Source: CAZMUQ01 sp964569845
Lineage (GTDB): Archaea; Thermoproteota; Bathyarchaeia; Hecatellales; Hecatellaceae
DNA length: 64,000 bases
Assembly: GCA_964569845.1 (NCBI GenBank)
Contig: CAZMUQ010000001.1
Span: 62,001 to 126,000 of the forward strand
Reading direction: 5' to 3'
Shown: positions 42,161 through 51,860 of the stretch, one piece after another
Position numbering within the stretch: the first letter of the stretch is position 1
Layout: every line of letters begins with the position of its first letter
Translations under genes and position numbers: made by a program
Notes under the pieces: model-generated
What the model was told of the DNA's origin: nothing
Database searches by the model: none
What the model saw: the letters and a program-made list of their open reading frames with translations, nothing else

Positions 42161-43024
42161 TTATTTATTTAGGTATTTCCAGGATAGAATTATCCCTGTT
42201 ATGACGAGAACTGTAGTAAATGCTGTAAGATATATCAAATCAAATGTTAGTTGAGAAAAATTTGTTTCGTAGATTAAAAGTTGTCTTATAGCATCTGTTG
42301 CATAAGTTATTGGATTTACTTTTGCTACTGTTTGCAGCCAACTTGGCATTAATTTTACTGGGAAGAGTACATTACTTGCGAAGAGTAGGGGGAGGTTAAG
42401 TAAGTTTACTACAGCCATTTGTGTTTCCCATCTTGTTGAACGAATAGCTATCATTAAAAACATTGAGGCTAACCCCACACATAGAAGGAGCAAAACCAAG
42501 AAAACTCCTAAAATTTTTAGGAATGTAATATTTTGATGTAAATGTAAGCCTAAAAGTAAAGCAGCAAGTAAAACGATTCCTGCTTGTATAAGTGACCTTA
42601 TTGTTGCAGAAAAAATTTTTGATACTATTATTACTCCTCTTGCAACAGGGGTACTTAAAACCTTGTTTAAAAAGCCTAACCGTCTGTCCCAAACAATAGA
42701 CATTCCACTAAACATTGCTGAGAATAATATAACAAACGAAAGCATACCTACAGCCATAAATGAAAAATAATCTAAAGTTCCAAATGTTTTACTCATTATC
42801 TGCTCTGCGAAATTTGGTGGTAGCTTTTGGTTTAATGTTGTCATAGTGCTTGTAAAAATAGCGTTAATATTCATTGCTTTACCAAAAAGTCCTATCCATA
42901 TTATTGGTTGAACTACCGATATAAAAAGAACTATGGGTGCTTTATACCACTTTTTTAATTCTCTATGAGTTAAGCTCCATAAACCATGAAACGGATTTTT
43001 TATTTCTCTAATATACCTGGTCAT
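42161..43024 (-). CDS. ABC-2 type transporter permease
   Basis: 287 residues with about six membrane spans and a large first extracellular loop (residues about 50-100). It contains the typical ABC2 segment FSGMSIVWDRRLGFLNKVLSTPVARG near 112. It resembles DrrB-like exporters of drugs or lipids. It overlaps the ATP-binding gene by four bases, so both chains are made together as one exporter. Substrate unknown. It lies just beyond tRNA-Ser on the opposite strand. Confidence 0.9.
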   Translation of the reverse strand: MTRYIREIKNPFHGLWSLTHRELKKWYKAPIVLFISVVQPIIWIGLFGKAMNINAIFTSTMTTLNQKLPPNFAEQIMSKTFGTLDYFSFMAVGMLSFVILFSAMFSGMSIVWDRRLGFLNKVLSTPVARGVIIVSKIFSATIRSLIQAGIVLLAALLLGLHLHQNITFLKILGVFLVLLLLCVGLASMFLMIAIRSTRWETQMAVVNLLNLPLLFASNVLFPVKLMPSWLQTVAKVNPITYATDAIRQLLIYETNFSQLTFDLIYLTAFTTVLVITGIILSWKYLNK

Positions 43025-44025
43025 GATTTTGCTCTCCTCAACATCATACGAAATGTGAAAAAGTCTTCTTTAGAACCCTCCTCTTCACGAAGCTTTTTTC
43101 CAGTATATTCAAGGTAAACATCATCTAAAGTTGGCTTTGTAAGAAAAAGCTTTGTTATAGTATAACCATTTTTTCTTAAAATATCTATTATCTTAGGTGT
43201 TACAATTTCCCCGTAAGTGACCTTAATCCTATATTCGTTACCATATTTTTCCACTTCTTTAACATTCTCAACTTTACTGATAAGTTCTATAATGGTGTCA
43301 GAATCTCCCTCTATATCTAAGATTAAGATATCCCCACCTAAGTTTTCTTTTAAAATGTTGGGAGAGCCTATTGCAACTAGTTTCCCGTTATCTATTATTG
43401 CTATTCTGTCACAAAGATTATCAGCTTCATCAAGATAATGTGTTGTCATAAAAATTGTCATACCATACTCTTCTTTAAGTAGCCTAATATATTGCCAAAT
43501 TATTTTTCTTGATTGAACATCTAAACCTAGCGTTGGTTCATCCAAAAATAAGACTTTAGGCATATTTACTAATCCACAAGCAAGTTCAAGCCTTCTACGC
43601 ATCCCTCCAGAATAAGTTTCAACCTTTTTATCTTTAAACTTTGTTAATCCTACAAGCTCTAAAAGTTCTATTGCTCGTTTTTTTGCTAAATCTCTAGGTA
43701 AACCATAAAGGCTTGCACATAAAATTACATTTTCATATCCAGTTAAATCTTCATCAGCAGTATACTCTTGAGGTACAACCCCAATAAGGCTTCTAACCAT
43801 GCTTGCTTCTTTCACAATATCATATCCACAAACTGTAGCTTTACCTTCGGTTGGCTTTAAAATTGTGGTTAACATGTTAATGGTTGTTGTTTTACCTGCA
43901 CCATTAGGACCAAGAAAACCGAATATCTCACCCTCAAAAACATCAAATGTTATATGATCTACCGCGGTAAATTTATTAAAAATCTTAGTTAACTCTTCAG
44001 CCTGAACAATCTTTTTCTTACTCAA
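43021..44025 (-). CDS. ABC transporter ATP-binding protein (DrrA-like)
   Basis: 334 residues. Walker A GPNGAGKTTT near 38, Q-loop GVVPQEY, signature YSGGMRRRLELA near 143, Walker B VLFLDEPTLGLD near 163 and the H-loop TTHYLDEA. A C-terminal extension of about 110 residues, typical of the DrrA/CcmA subfamily, ends in a Lys/Arg/Glu-rich tail. It drives the permease encoded by the next, overlapping gene. The pair is probably transcribed from a promoter in the short gap after the MFS gene. Confidence 0.94.
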   Translation of the reverse strand: MSKKKIVQAEELTKIFNKFTAVDHITFDVFEGEIFGFLGPNGAGKTTTINMLTTILKPTEGKATVCGYDIVKEASMVRSLIGVVPQEYTADEDLTGYENVILCASLYGLPRDLAKKRAIELLELVGLTKFKDKKVETYSGGMRRRLELACGLVNMPKVLFLDEPTLGLDVQSRKIIWQYIRLLKEEYGMTIFMTTHYLDEADNLCDRIAIIDNGKLVAIGSPNILKENLGGDILILDIEGDSDTIIELISKVENVKEVEKYGNEYRIKVTYGEIVTPKIIDILRKNGYTITKLFLTKPTLDDVYLEYTGKKLREEEGSKEDFFTFRMMLRRAKS

Positions 44026-44074
44026 AATCCCCTTCCTAGAATTAGATACTTATTGTTTTTAAATTTTTAAGATT

Positions 44075-45325
44075 TCACTTTCTTAATGTTTCCTTTGTAA
44101 AAATTGTTGCTACTGAAGCTATAACCAAGGCTAAAAAGCAAAGCAGGAATGCTGCTTGATAAGCTTGAGGTGAATAAATTTTTACACCTTCCACTATTTT
44201 TATTGGGCCGTAAAGGTCTAAGGTGTAACCTATTAAAGGTTGAAAGAAACCTACTCCTACAAAGCAGAGCGTATTTACACATCCTAAAACTACACCGACA
44301 ATTTTTTCCGGAAAAGTTTCTCTTAGCATAGGAACTGAAATCACTATTGCACCGCTAAAAAAACCAAGCATAAAAAATAATATACAAAGCATAGAAGGTA
44401 AAACTTTCCAGACTACCAATATAAGCCATGTTAAAGTGTAGGCAAAGTATCCCAAAATAAAGATAGGTTTTCTAACACCTAAAACTTTATCCGATAAAAG
44501 CCCCCAAAAAGTTGCACCAAAACCAAATCCAATAGCAGCCATCGTTAAACTAAAACTTGCCTCAATTTTACTATAATTGTAAATTTGCATTAGGTACGGG
44601 ATACCCCATATTCCTTGGAAACTTGCAAAACTTCCATACCATGCAAAAAACGGGATAGCTACAAGCCAGAAATATTTGCTTAGGAAAACAATTTTTAATG
44701 CTTCAGGAAAACTTAAACTACCTACAAAAATTTTGTTTTGCCCATTTAGCTGGCTTGGACGGTCACGTACAAATAACCAGGTTGCTATAGCAAGCAGGGT
44801 AGTAATCATTGAAAGTATAAGAAAGGATAATCTCCAACCAAAAGCTACCACAACAAAGGCTAATGGTGTTGCTGCAAAAACAGCTCCAATATTTCCAATA
44901 AAATTTAATACACCGTTCATAGTTGCAAATTCCCTTAAACCATACCATGCAGCAACAAATTTTAATGTACAAACCCATACAACTGAAACACCTAACCCTA
45001 TAAGCAATCTACCAAAAATAAGGTGGTTAAAATTTTCAGCTAAAGTAAAAATAAGTGCTCCAACAGATGCAAGTAACATGAAAAATGATATAGTCTTTCT
45101 TGGTCCAATATTATCTGCAAAAAAACCCACAGGAATCTGCATAAGCATGTAGGTGTAAAAGTAGGTGGCTGCAAGTAAACCAAGCATAGTAGCACTTACA
45201 TCAAATTCACTCATAATCTCGGGTGCAATTACAGCAGGAGAAAATCTATGAAAAAGAACAAAAAAGTAGGCTAAAGCAAGAATACTAAACATAAAGTTTC
45301 TTCTCACACGTAAAACCTTAACCAT
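44075..45325 (-). CDS. Major facilitator superfamily transporter
   Basis: 416 residues and twelve predicted membrane helices. The loop 2-3 motif FADNIGPRKTISFFML and its counterpart LLSDKVLGVRKPIF in the second half are the usual MFS signatures. The N-terminus is short and basic (MVKVLRVRRNF). The closest general type is the anion/cation or sugar-phosphate symporter group, but substrate cannot be read. It is followed by the ABC exporter genes and preceded by a sodium symporter, all on the minus strand. Confidence 0.9.
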   Translation of the reverse strand: MVKVLRVRRNFMFSILALAYFFVLFHRFSPAVIAPEIMSEFDVSATMLGLLAATYFYTYMLMQIPVGFFADNIGPRKTISFFMLLASVGALIFTLAENFNHLIFGRLLIGLGVSVVWVCTLKFVAAWYGLREFATMNGVLNFIGNIGAVFAATPLAFVVVAFGWRLSFLILSMITTLLAIATWLFVRDRPSQLNGQNKIFVGSLSFPEALKIVFLSKYFWLVAIPFFAWYGSFASFQGIWGIPYLMQIYNYSKIEASFSLTMAAIGFGFGATFWGLLSDKVLGVRKPIFILGYFAYTLTWLILVVWKVLPSMLCILFFMLGFFSGAIVISVPMLRETFPEKIVGVVLGCVNTLCFVGVGFFQPLIGYTLDLYGPIKIVEGVKIYSPQAYQAAFLLCFLALVIASVATIFTKETLRK

Positions 45326-45365
45326 TTAATTTTGTCTTCTTAATAAGAGGGGTATTTTAAGATTT

Positions 45366-46850
45366 TTACCTTATAAATCCTTTTACTTTAAGCTCCTTTT
45401 TAATTAGAAAAATAAAGTTTTCAGCATTAGCAGGTTTTCTTGTTACCAGGCTAACAGAAATAAATAGTATAGTTGTAACAATTAAACCCCATACCGGTGG
45501 GCCTAAACTTAGAGGAGATATCTTCAAAATGTAAAGTATTCCTGTTAAGGCACCACCAACAATCATACTTATACATGCTCCAATTCCGCTTCCATTTTTC
45601 CAATAAAATGCACCAATTATTGTAGGTATTTGTACAAGTAAACCTGCTGAAGCCATTACAGCCAATAAGGATATTAATCCTAGCTTCTGAATAGCAAAAA
45701 ACCAGATTATTAAAGCTTCAATAAGAATTGTTGCATAACCAACCCACATTTCAACTTTTTCTGAAGATTTTTTGGTAATTGCTCTATAAATATCTCTTCC
45801 AACCATAGAAGCTAAAGAAAGCATTATGGAGTTTGCTGTTGAAACTCCTGCTGAAAGAATACTTAACATAACTATCAATGCTAAAATTGGTGGAACAAAA
45901 AGTTCTAATATTAAGGGCATAGCTTTATCCGGCGGGGAAGCTGAAATCCCGAGAGCAACTGCCATAAAGCCAAATAAAACACTAATTACAGTGTATATAA
46001 AACCAAATATGAAAAATCCAATGATCATGTTCCGCAAAGATGAAACAGATTTTGAAACAAAAAGACGCTGAGAAACTTGTGGATTTGTTAATGCAAAAAA
46101 GAACCATGGAATGGTTAACGTAATAAAGTTTTGAATGGTGAAAAAGTTTTTCGGGCCTGGAACTGCAAGCATAGCTGGGTGTTGATTTTCAAGTATGCTT
46201 ACAAAGTTTCCCCATCCTCCTAGGTATACATAAAGAAGGTAAAAGAAAAGGTAAATAGAAGCTGAAAGCATAAGTAAACCTTGCACAGTATCGGTCCAAG
46301 CTACACCTCTAAATCCACCTAAAAGTGCGCAGATAGTTATTACTAGAATAATAAATGTCAAACTAACCTCATAACTTATCATCCCACCAGATAAAGCTTC
46401 AATAAGGTAAGCTGAACCCATACCCTGAATAGACATATATGGGACAAGAAAAACTAAGCATAGGATTGTCGCTACAATACCAACAAGTTTACTTTCATAT
46501 CTTTCAGCTAGAAGCTGAGTTGGAGTTATATACCCCCAAATTTTACCTGCAACCCAGAATTTTGGAGCAAAAATTGTAAGAAGAAGAACAGTAGCAAGTA
46601 GATAGGTAAGTTCAAAGCCTAAAGCACCAACACCATAAGCATAAGTTAAACCAACCAATCCAACCATCATAAAAACACTGTACGTTGTGGATGCATAGGT
46701 TAATGCTGCAACAAATCCTGTAATTTTTCTCCCAGCAATATAGAACTCTTCTAAACCTTTACCAGTTTTTAATCTTCCATAATAGGCAACAATAAGTAGA
46801 AAGCCAAAATATACAATTATTAAAGTAAGAATTAAGCTTACACTTACCAA
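45366..46850 (-). CDS. Sodium/solute symporter (SSS family)
   Basis: 494 residues with about thirteen membrane spans. Family motifs are YIAGRKITGFVAALTYASTTYS near 37, GFRGVAWTDTVQGLLML near 180 and SAGVSTANSIMLSLASMVGRDIYR near 330. These are the core sodium- and substrate-binding helices of LeuT-fold symporters such as the proline/pantothenate group. It is preceded by a 61-residue membrane protein three bases upstream. Divergent to a regulator with a binding-protein-like sensor, so expression probably follows a transported ligand. Confidence 0.92.
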   Translation of the reverse strand: MVSVSLILTLIIVYFGFLLIVAYYGRLKTGKGLEEFYIAGRKITGFVAALTYASTTYSVFMMVGLVGLTYAYGVGALGFELTYLLATVLLLTIFAPKFWVAGKIWGYITPTQLLAERYESKLVGIVATILCLVFLVPYMSIQGMGSAYLIEALSGGMISYEVSLTFIILVITICALLGGFRGVAWTDTVQGLLMLSASIYLFFYLLYVYLGGWGNFVSILENQHPAMLAVPGPKNFFTIQNFITLTIPWFFFALTNPQVSQRLFVSKSVSSLRNMIIGFFIFGFIYTVISVLFGFMAVALGISASPPDKAMPLILELFVPPILALIVMLSILSAGVSTANSIMLSLASMVGRDIYRAITKKSSEKVEMWVGYATILIEALIIWFFAIQKLGLISLLAVMASAGLLVQIPTIIGAFYWKNGSGIGACISMIVGGALTGILYILKISPLSLGPPVWGLIVTTILFISVSLVTRKPANAENFIFLIKKELKVKGFIR

Positions 46851-46853
46851 TTT

Positions 46854-47039
46854 TTAATCCCTCCAAAACCTTAGCAATAAAATGAAACATGACAAAGCAA
46901 CAAGAATAGTAAGTAGACACCAAAAAAGAAAAGTCCCAAAAATGGTTGGGTAGTTTTTAAGTACCAAATAGGGAATTAAGTAATCTAAGAGTATTAAAAG
47001 GAAAAACCACATTATAATTGTATAGTTTTTAATTGACAT
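46854..47039 (-). CDS. Small membrane protein partner of the symporter (DUF3311-like)
   Basis: 61 residues from ATG 47039, with two hydrophobic helices (IIMWFFLLILLDYLIPYLVL and FWCLLTILVALSCFILLL). It sits three bases before an SSS symporter gene. Small two-helix proteins of the DUF3311 type often precede such symporters and are thought to be accessory subunits. A longer frame reaches 47105 but would run through the operator-like palindrome region, so I chose the inner start (MSIKNYTII). Confidence 0.65.
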   Translation of the reverse strand: MSIKNYTIIMWFFLLILLDYLIPYLVLKNYPTIFGTFLFWCLLTILVALSCFILLLRFWRD

Positions 47040-47075
47040 TATTGACCCCTGACTATTATTGTAATCTTCTCCCTC

Positions 47076-47114
47076 TCCGAATAAATGTTCAAATGTATCG
47101 AACATTTGTTCGGA
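47076..47114. promoter_or_regulatory. Long palindromic operator between symporter and regulator
   Basis: Arms 47076-47090 (TCCGAATAAATGTTC) and 47100-47114 (GAACATTTGTTCGGA) match at 14 of 15 positions around a 9-base centre. It lies between the two divergent start codons and about 10 bases upstream of the regulator TATA box. It is a strong candidate binding site for the adjacent regulator, which would control both itself and the symporter. Confidence 0.7.
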
Positions 47115-47124
47115 TAAACCCTTA

Positions 47125-47136
47125 TTTATATATTTT
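47125..47136 (+). promoter_or_regulatory. TATA box of the HTH-PBP regulator
   Basis: TTTATATATTTT centred about 26 bases before ATG 47156, so the mRNA would be leaderless. This supports the inner ATG as start. Confidence 0.6.
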
Positions 47137-47155
47137 GGTTACTAACTCTTATGGG

Positions 47156-48181
47156 ATGAACACAAACGTAAAAGACAAAATCCTAAATTTGCTTAGAGAT
47201 AGAGGTTCTGAAGGTATACTCCAAGGAGAAATATCAAAAATTTTAAGATGTTCTCGTTCAACAATATCTGAAATTTTAACTGAAATGCTTAAAAGTGGGA
47301 AAATTGTCAGGAAAAGTATTGGAGGTAAAATTTACCGTATCTGGCTTTTAGATTATGCACCTTTCCCGGTTAAAAAACTTATTAGAATTGGAATACTCAG
47401 AGCTACAGAGTATCCTCATGTTTTACTTACTGTTAAGGATTTAAAGAAGGCTAATGTAAATATTAAGCTAAAAATTTTCGATAATGCTTTAGAGGCAACT
47501 AATGCTTTAGCAGTAGGATATCTGGATATTGCTTATACACCCCTAATTACCCAAGTACTGTATGCTTTACTTTTACGTTCAATAAAAATTTTTGCAGGAT
47601 GCGGGTTTAATGGTAGTGGACTTGTAGTTAAAAATGAGAATTTTTTAGAACTAGTTTATGGATGCTCAGAACTTTCAACTATGGAGATGAACTTAAAACT
47701 TTTCCTGAAAACAAGGAATATAGACCCCTCTCAAGTTGAAATTAGATACTTTAATAACCCTGAGCGTATGGTTGAAAGTTTTACTAATGATGAAATTTCA
47801 GCTTTAAGTATTTGGGAGCCGTACTTAAGCCTTTTTAGAGGAAAATTTAAAGTTTATAATTTTGAAAATACCTTTGGCAAATTCCCATGCTGTACATTAG
47901 CAGCTAATACAAGATTTATTAAAACCAATCAAGACTTATTCAAAAAATTTCTTAAAAAGTATTGTGAAAATACTGATGAACTTTCAAGACGGAAAGATGA
48001 AGCTATTAAACTTACAGCTGAAGTACTAGGCTTTCCACATACTTTAGTAAATTTATCATTTGGAAGGTTCCTGTATGATTACAGGCTTAACCAAGATGAT
48101 ATTGTAGAAACATTAAAAAAGTTTGGGATGTTTTTAACGAAACAATCCTTAAGCGAAATTCTTGAACTTTCCATTAATTAG
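47156..48181 (+). CDS. One-component regulator: winged HTH fused to a binding-protein-like sensor
   Basis: 341 residues. Residues 1-60 form a winged helix (DRGSEGILQGEISKILRCSRSTISEILTEM). From about 75 onward the text fits a type 2 periplasmic-binding fold of the NMT1/ThiY or sulfonate class without a signal peptide. Key stretches are KLIRIGILRATEYPHVLL, ALAVGYLDIAYTPLI and ALSIWEPYLS. The protein is therefore cytoplasmic and probably binds a small ligand with its C-terminal domain. Start ATG 47156 follows a TATA box at leaderless distance; an open frame to 47033 is not needed. The divergent symporter and the palindrome between them suggest it controls uptake of its own ligand. The ligand is unknown. 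Confidence 0.8.
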   Translation: MNTNVKDKILNLLRDRGSEGILQGEISKILRCSRSTISEILTEMLKSGKIVRKSIGGKIYRIWLLDYAPFPVKKLIRIGILRATEYPHVLLTVKDLKKANVNIKLKIFDNALEATNALAVGYLDIAYTPLITQVLYALLLRSIKIFAGCGFNGSGLVVKNENFLELVYGCSELSTMEMNLKLFLKTRNIDPSQVEIRYFNNPERMVESFTNDEISALSIWEPYLSLFRGKFKVYNFENTFGKFPCCTLAANTRFIKTNQDLFKKFLKKYCENTDELSRRKDEAIKLTAEVLGFPHTLVNLSFGRFLYDYRLNQDDIVETLKKFGMFLTKQSLSEILELSIN

Positions 48182-48196
48182 GAAGCTAAAGGAGAG

Positions 48197-49366
48197 TTAG
48201 ATAACTCCATCTTCCTTAAGCTTATCAATATCTTTATCATTAAACCCTAAAAGATTTTTTAAGATTTCTCTTGTATGTTCACCAAGTTCTGGTGCTGGGC
48301 TTCTAATCTTGCCAGGTGTTTCTGAAAACTTTGGCGGAATCCCTAGCAGCTTAATTTTTCCAGCTTTAGGATGCTCAAATTCAACAACCATCTCTCTTTT
48401 TAAGGTATGCGGGTCATTAAATGTTTCATCTAAATTATAAACTGGGCCTACACATACATCAGCCTTAGAAAGTTCTTTAAACCACTCATCCCTAGTTTTA
48501 GTTCTAAAAATTTTCTGTAGGATACTCTTAACTTCTTTACCTTTTTCACCATCAGCAAACTGGTAGTTGATAAGGTCCTCTCTTCCTAGGCTTACGCAAA
48601 GATTTCTCCAGAAGCGTTCCTCCAAACACCCTATACTAACATATTTTCCATCCTTAGTTTCATAAACATTATAACATGGAGGATAACCTACAACAGGGAT
48701 TTTTTCAATGTCAAACTTTTCACCTTCAGCAAAATAGAAAGCAGATGGAATTGTTAACCATGAAATTGCACCATCAGTCATAGCTATGTCAATATACTGA
48801 CCCTTACCAGTTTTTTCACGTGCAATTAGAGCTATAAGTATTGAAGCAGTAGCCATTAAAACACCACCACCAAGATCGGCTATTTGTACACCAGGTATTG
48901 TTGGAGGCTCTCCTGGACGTCTTGTTAGGCCAAGTATTCCTGCAATAGAAACATAGTTTATATCATGACCTGGTAAATCTTTGTATGGGCTATCTTGCCC
49001 ATACCCTGAAACCGAACAATAAATTATTTTTGGATTAAACTTTTTAACTGTTTCATAGTCAACCCCTAAACGTTTAGTAACCCCTGGCCTGAAACTTTCA
49101 ATTATTGCATCAGATTTTTCTACTAACCTGTAAAATATTTCTTTACCCTTCTCTGTTTTTAGGTTTAAAGTTAAACTTTTTTTGTTACGGTGAAGAGAAA
49201 GAAAATATTGGCTAAGTCCTCCAACCATTGGTGGATTCCATCTAGCATAATCTCCACGAATAGGTTCCTCAACTTTAATAACTTCAGCTCCAAAATCTGC
49301 TAGAAGAGTTGTGTAAGGTAAAAGCCATGTTAAATCTAAAATTCTTATACCTTCTAAAGCTAACAT
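48197..49366 (-). CDS. CaiB/BaiF family (class III) CoA-transferase
   Basis: 389 residues. N-terminal GIRILDLTWLLPYTTLLADFGAEVIKVEEP replaces the usual AGPxxxxxLADLGA. LHRNKKSLTLNLKTEKGKE and VSGYGQDSPYKDLPGHDINY follow. The catalytic Asp of this family is expected at the GGGVLMA region (IADLGGGVLMATASIL, Asp near 167). Class III enzymes move CoA between carboxylic acids such as carnitine, formate/oxalate or succinate/hydroxyacids. Substrate not readable. Separate transcript, convergent with the regulator gene 16 bases away. Confidence 0.9.
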   Translation of the reverse strand: MLALEGIRILDLTWLLPYTTLLADFGAEVIKVEEPIRGDYARWNPPMVGGLSQYFLSLHRNKKSLTLNLKTEKGKEIFYRLVEKSDAIIESFRPGVTKRLGVDYETVKKFNPKIIYCSVSGYGQDSPYKDLPGHDINYVSIAGILGLTRRPGEPPTIPGVQIADLGGGVLMATASILIALIAREKTGKGQYIDIAMTDGAISWLTIPSAFYFAEGEKFDIEKIPVVGYPPCYNVYETKDGKYVSIGCLEERFWRNLCVSLGREDLINYQFADGEKGKEVKSILQKIFRTKTRDEWFKELSKADVCVGPVYNLDETFNDPHTLKREMVVEFEHPKAGKIKLLGIPPKFSETPGKIRSPAPELGEHTREILKNLLGFNDKDIDKLKEDGVI

Positions 49367-49465
49367 AAACTTTCACACTTTACACTGTAAATAAATATAA
49401 TATTCTTAAATTTTTTGGTTAAAATTACTGGAACCCTAAGAAATAGAAAAATTTAGTAAAAAAGT

Positions 49466-51313
49466 TTACTTTTTCTCTTTTTCTTCATCAACAACTTCAT
49501 AATCAGCATCAACAACCTTTTCACCACTTTTACCTGTTTGTTGACTACTGCTAGCTTGCTGAGTTCCAGTTTGCCTATACAATGTTGCTCCAATTTCTTG
49601 GAGAATTCTTGAAAGTTCCTCATTTTTAATCTTAATTTTTTCAGAATCTTTTCCAGCTAACACTTCTTTAAGGTCTTTTATAGCTTGGTCTATTTTATCA
49701 ATCTGATCCTTTGTTAACTTATCTTTAAGTTCTCTTTTCATCTTTTCTGCAGTATAAATTAGTGAATCGGCTTGATTACGAAGTTCAGCCTCCTCCCTTC
49801 TTTTCCTATCTTGCTCTGCATACTGTTCAGCTTCTTTAATCATCCGCTCGATTTCCTCTTTTGAAAGTCTATGGGGGGCTGTTATAGTTAGTTTCTCCTC
49901 TTTTCCTGTAGCTAAATCTTTAGCTGTAACATTAAGTATTCCGTTTACATCTATATCAAAAGTAACCTCTATTTGAGGAACACCTCTTGGAGCTGGAGGA
50001 ATACCTGATAGAACAAACTGTCCAAGAAGGACATTATCAGCTGCCATTGGTCTTTCACCCTGATAAACCTTAATTGCAACAGATGTTTGAAAATCTTCAG
50101 CTGTAGTAAATATTTGGCTCTTCTTGCAGGGAATTGTCGTATTTCTCTCAATTATCTTTGTAAAGATGCCTCCAAGTGTTTCAACTCCAAGAGATAATGG
50201 AGTAACATCAAGAAGCAGTATATCTTTAACTTCACCTGTAATTATTCCAGCTTGGATTGCTGCACCCATAGCAACACATTCCATAGGATCTATTCCTCTT
50301 TCCGGAGGTTTACCCATAACTTCTTCAACAAATTTTTGAACTATAGGCATCCTTGTAGGCCCTCCTACAAGGATTATCTTATCAACATCAGCAGGCCTCA
50401 TTTTCGCATCAGCTAAAGCTTGCATCATAGGTCCTCTACAGCGTTCAATAATTGGTTTAACAAGTTCCTCTAATGTTGCTCTTGTAATAGTCATTTGAAG
50501 ATGTTTTGGTGTTCCACCCTCCATAGCAATGAATGGAAGATTTATCTCGGTTGTGATTGATGTTGAAAGCTCAATTTTTGCTTTTTCAGCAGCCTCTCGA
50601 ATTCTCATCATTGCCATACTATCCTTTCTTAGGTCTATCCCTGTATCTCTCTTAAATTCGTTAACAATGTAGTTTACAAGAGCTTCATCCATATCTCTCC
50701 CGCCAAGTTGCGTATCTCCACTTGTAGCTTTAACTTCAAAAACACCGCCGCCAAATTCAAGCAAAGTTACATCTAAGGTTCCTCCTCCAAAATCAAAAAC
50801 CATTATTCTTAGCTCTTTATCAGCTTTATCTAAACCATAAGCAAGAGAAGCTGCCGTAGGCTCATTAATTATTCTTGCAACTTCAATTCCAGCTATAGCT
50901 GCAGCATCTTTTGTTGCCTGCCTCTGATTATCGTTAAAGTATGCTGGGACAGTTATAACAGCTTTATCAACCTTATCTCCAAGGAATGCTTCAGCATCCC
51001 TCTTAATTTTTTGAAGAAGAAATGCTGAAAGTTGTTGGGGTGTCCACTCTTTACCATAAATTTTATACTTATAGTCAGTACCCATTTTCCGTTTAAACCC
51101 TGTTACAGTACCTTCAGGATTTGTTATAGCCTGCCTTCTTGCAGGCTCTCCAACTAAAAGTTGACCATCCTTTGTAAAAGCAACGTACGATGGAAAAGCT
51201 TTCCCATAAAGAGTAACCCCTTCACTACTTGGTATCACAACTGGTTTCCCCCCAATTAGAACAGCTGCTGCAGAGTTGCTTGTTCCCAAGTCTATTCCTA
51301 TAATTTTACCCAT
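49466..51313 (-). CDS. dnaK: Chaperone DnaK (Hsp70)
   Basis: 615 residues. ATPase domain with IGIDLGTSNSAAAV, VPAYFNDNQRQATKDAA, MVFDFGGGTLDVTLLEFGGG and LVGGPTRMP; the linker reads ILLLDVTPLSLGVETLGG. The substrate domain ends in a disordered Gln/Ser/Asp tail. Start chosen at ATG 51313 (MGKIIGIDLG) because GGAGGGTGA lies just before it; the GTG at 51322 would sit inside that site. Many archaea lack DnaK; those that have it seem to have taken it from bacteria. It follows grpE by about 20 bases; dnaJ is not in the window. Confidence 0.97.
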   Translation of the reverse strand: MGKIIGIDLGTSNSAAAVLIGGKPVVIPSSEGVTLYGKAFPSYVAFTKDGQLLVGEPARRQAITNPEGTVTGFKRKMGTDYKYKIYGKEWTPQQLSAFLLQKIKRDAEAFLGDKVDKAVITVPAYFNDNQRQATKDAAAIAGIEVARIINEPTAASLAYGLDKADKELRIMVFDFGGGTLDVTLLEFGGGVFEVKATSGDTQLGGRDMDEALVNYIVNEFKRDTGIDLRKDSMAMMRIREAAEKAKIELSTSITTEINLPFIAMEGGTPKHLQMTITRATLEELVKPIIERCRGPMMQALADAKMRPADVDKIILVGGPTRMPIVQKFVEEVMGKPPERGIDPMECVAMGAAIQAGIITGEVKDILLLDVTPLSLGVETLGGIFTKIIERNTTIPCKKSQIFTTAEDFQTSVAIKVYQGERPMAADNVLLGQFVLSGIPPAPRGVPQIEVTFDIDVNGILNVTAKDLATGKEEKLTITAPHRLSKEEIERMIKEAEQYAEQDRKRREEAELRNQADSLIYTAEKMKRELKDKLTKDQIDKIDQAIKDLKEVLAGKDSEKIKIKNEELSRILQEIGATLYRQTGTQQASSSQQTGKSGEKVVDADYEVVDEEKEKK

Positions 51314-51332
51314 TTCCCTCACCCTCCTCTAC

Positions 51333-51860
51333 TTACGAGTTAACTTTAAGTTTTGAAACTTTAACCATGCTTGGTCTTATTACCTTACCTTTAAACATGT
51401 ATCCTTTCCTTAATTCTTCAACAACTATACCTTCAGGTGGATCTGAAACTTCAATATGCCCAATAGCTTCATGAAAGTTAGGGTTAAATTTTTCACCTAA
51501 AGCTTTAATACTGGTTAAACCTTCTTCCTCCAGAATACTTCTAAATTCATTTAATGTTAATTCAACTCCCTTAATTAAAGCATCCAAATTTTTACTTTCC
51601 AAGCCAGTTTTTAATGCAAGCTCAAGGTTATCAATAATATTTAAAAGTTTTTGGATAAGTTTTCCTTTTGAAATATCAATAGCCTCTTCAATTTCACGTT
51701 TAACCCTTTTTAAATAGTTTTCAAAATCAGCCTGAAGATATTTTAGCCTTGTAAGATATTCTTCAGATTTTTTACGCTCTTCATCTAAAAGCTTTTTAAG
51801 TGTTTCAATACTAACTTCACCTTCTTCTTTTTCACCATGTTGACCATTAGTGGAAGACAT
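51333..51860 (-). CDS. grpE: Nucleotide exchange factor GrpE
   Basis: About 175 residues: an acidic N-terminus (NGQHGEKEEGEVS), a long helix that dimerises (LKKLLDEERKKSEEYLTRLK), and the beta-wing domain with NPNFHEAIGHIEV and LRKGYMFKGKVIRPSMVKV. It releases ADP from DnaK, encoded next. Start taken at ATG 51860; an in-frame GTG three codons earlier is the alternative. Operon grpE-dnaK without dnaJ. Confidence 0.94.
   Translation of the reverse strand: MSSTNGQHGEKEEGEVSIETLKKLLDEERKKSEEYLTRLKYLQADFENYLKRVKREIEEAIDISKGKLIQKLLNIIDNLELALKTGLESKNLDALIKGVELTLNEFRSILEEEGLTSIKALGEKFNPNFHEAIGHIEVSDPPEGIVVEELRKGYMFKGKVIRPSMVKVSKLKVNS

Noticed and set aside
44676..45152. 158-codon frame antisense to the MFS gene
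   Set aside because: Low-complexity shadow; the MFS frame has all family motifs on the other strand.
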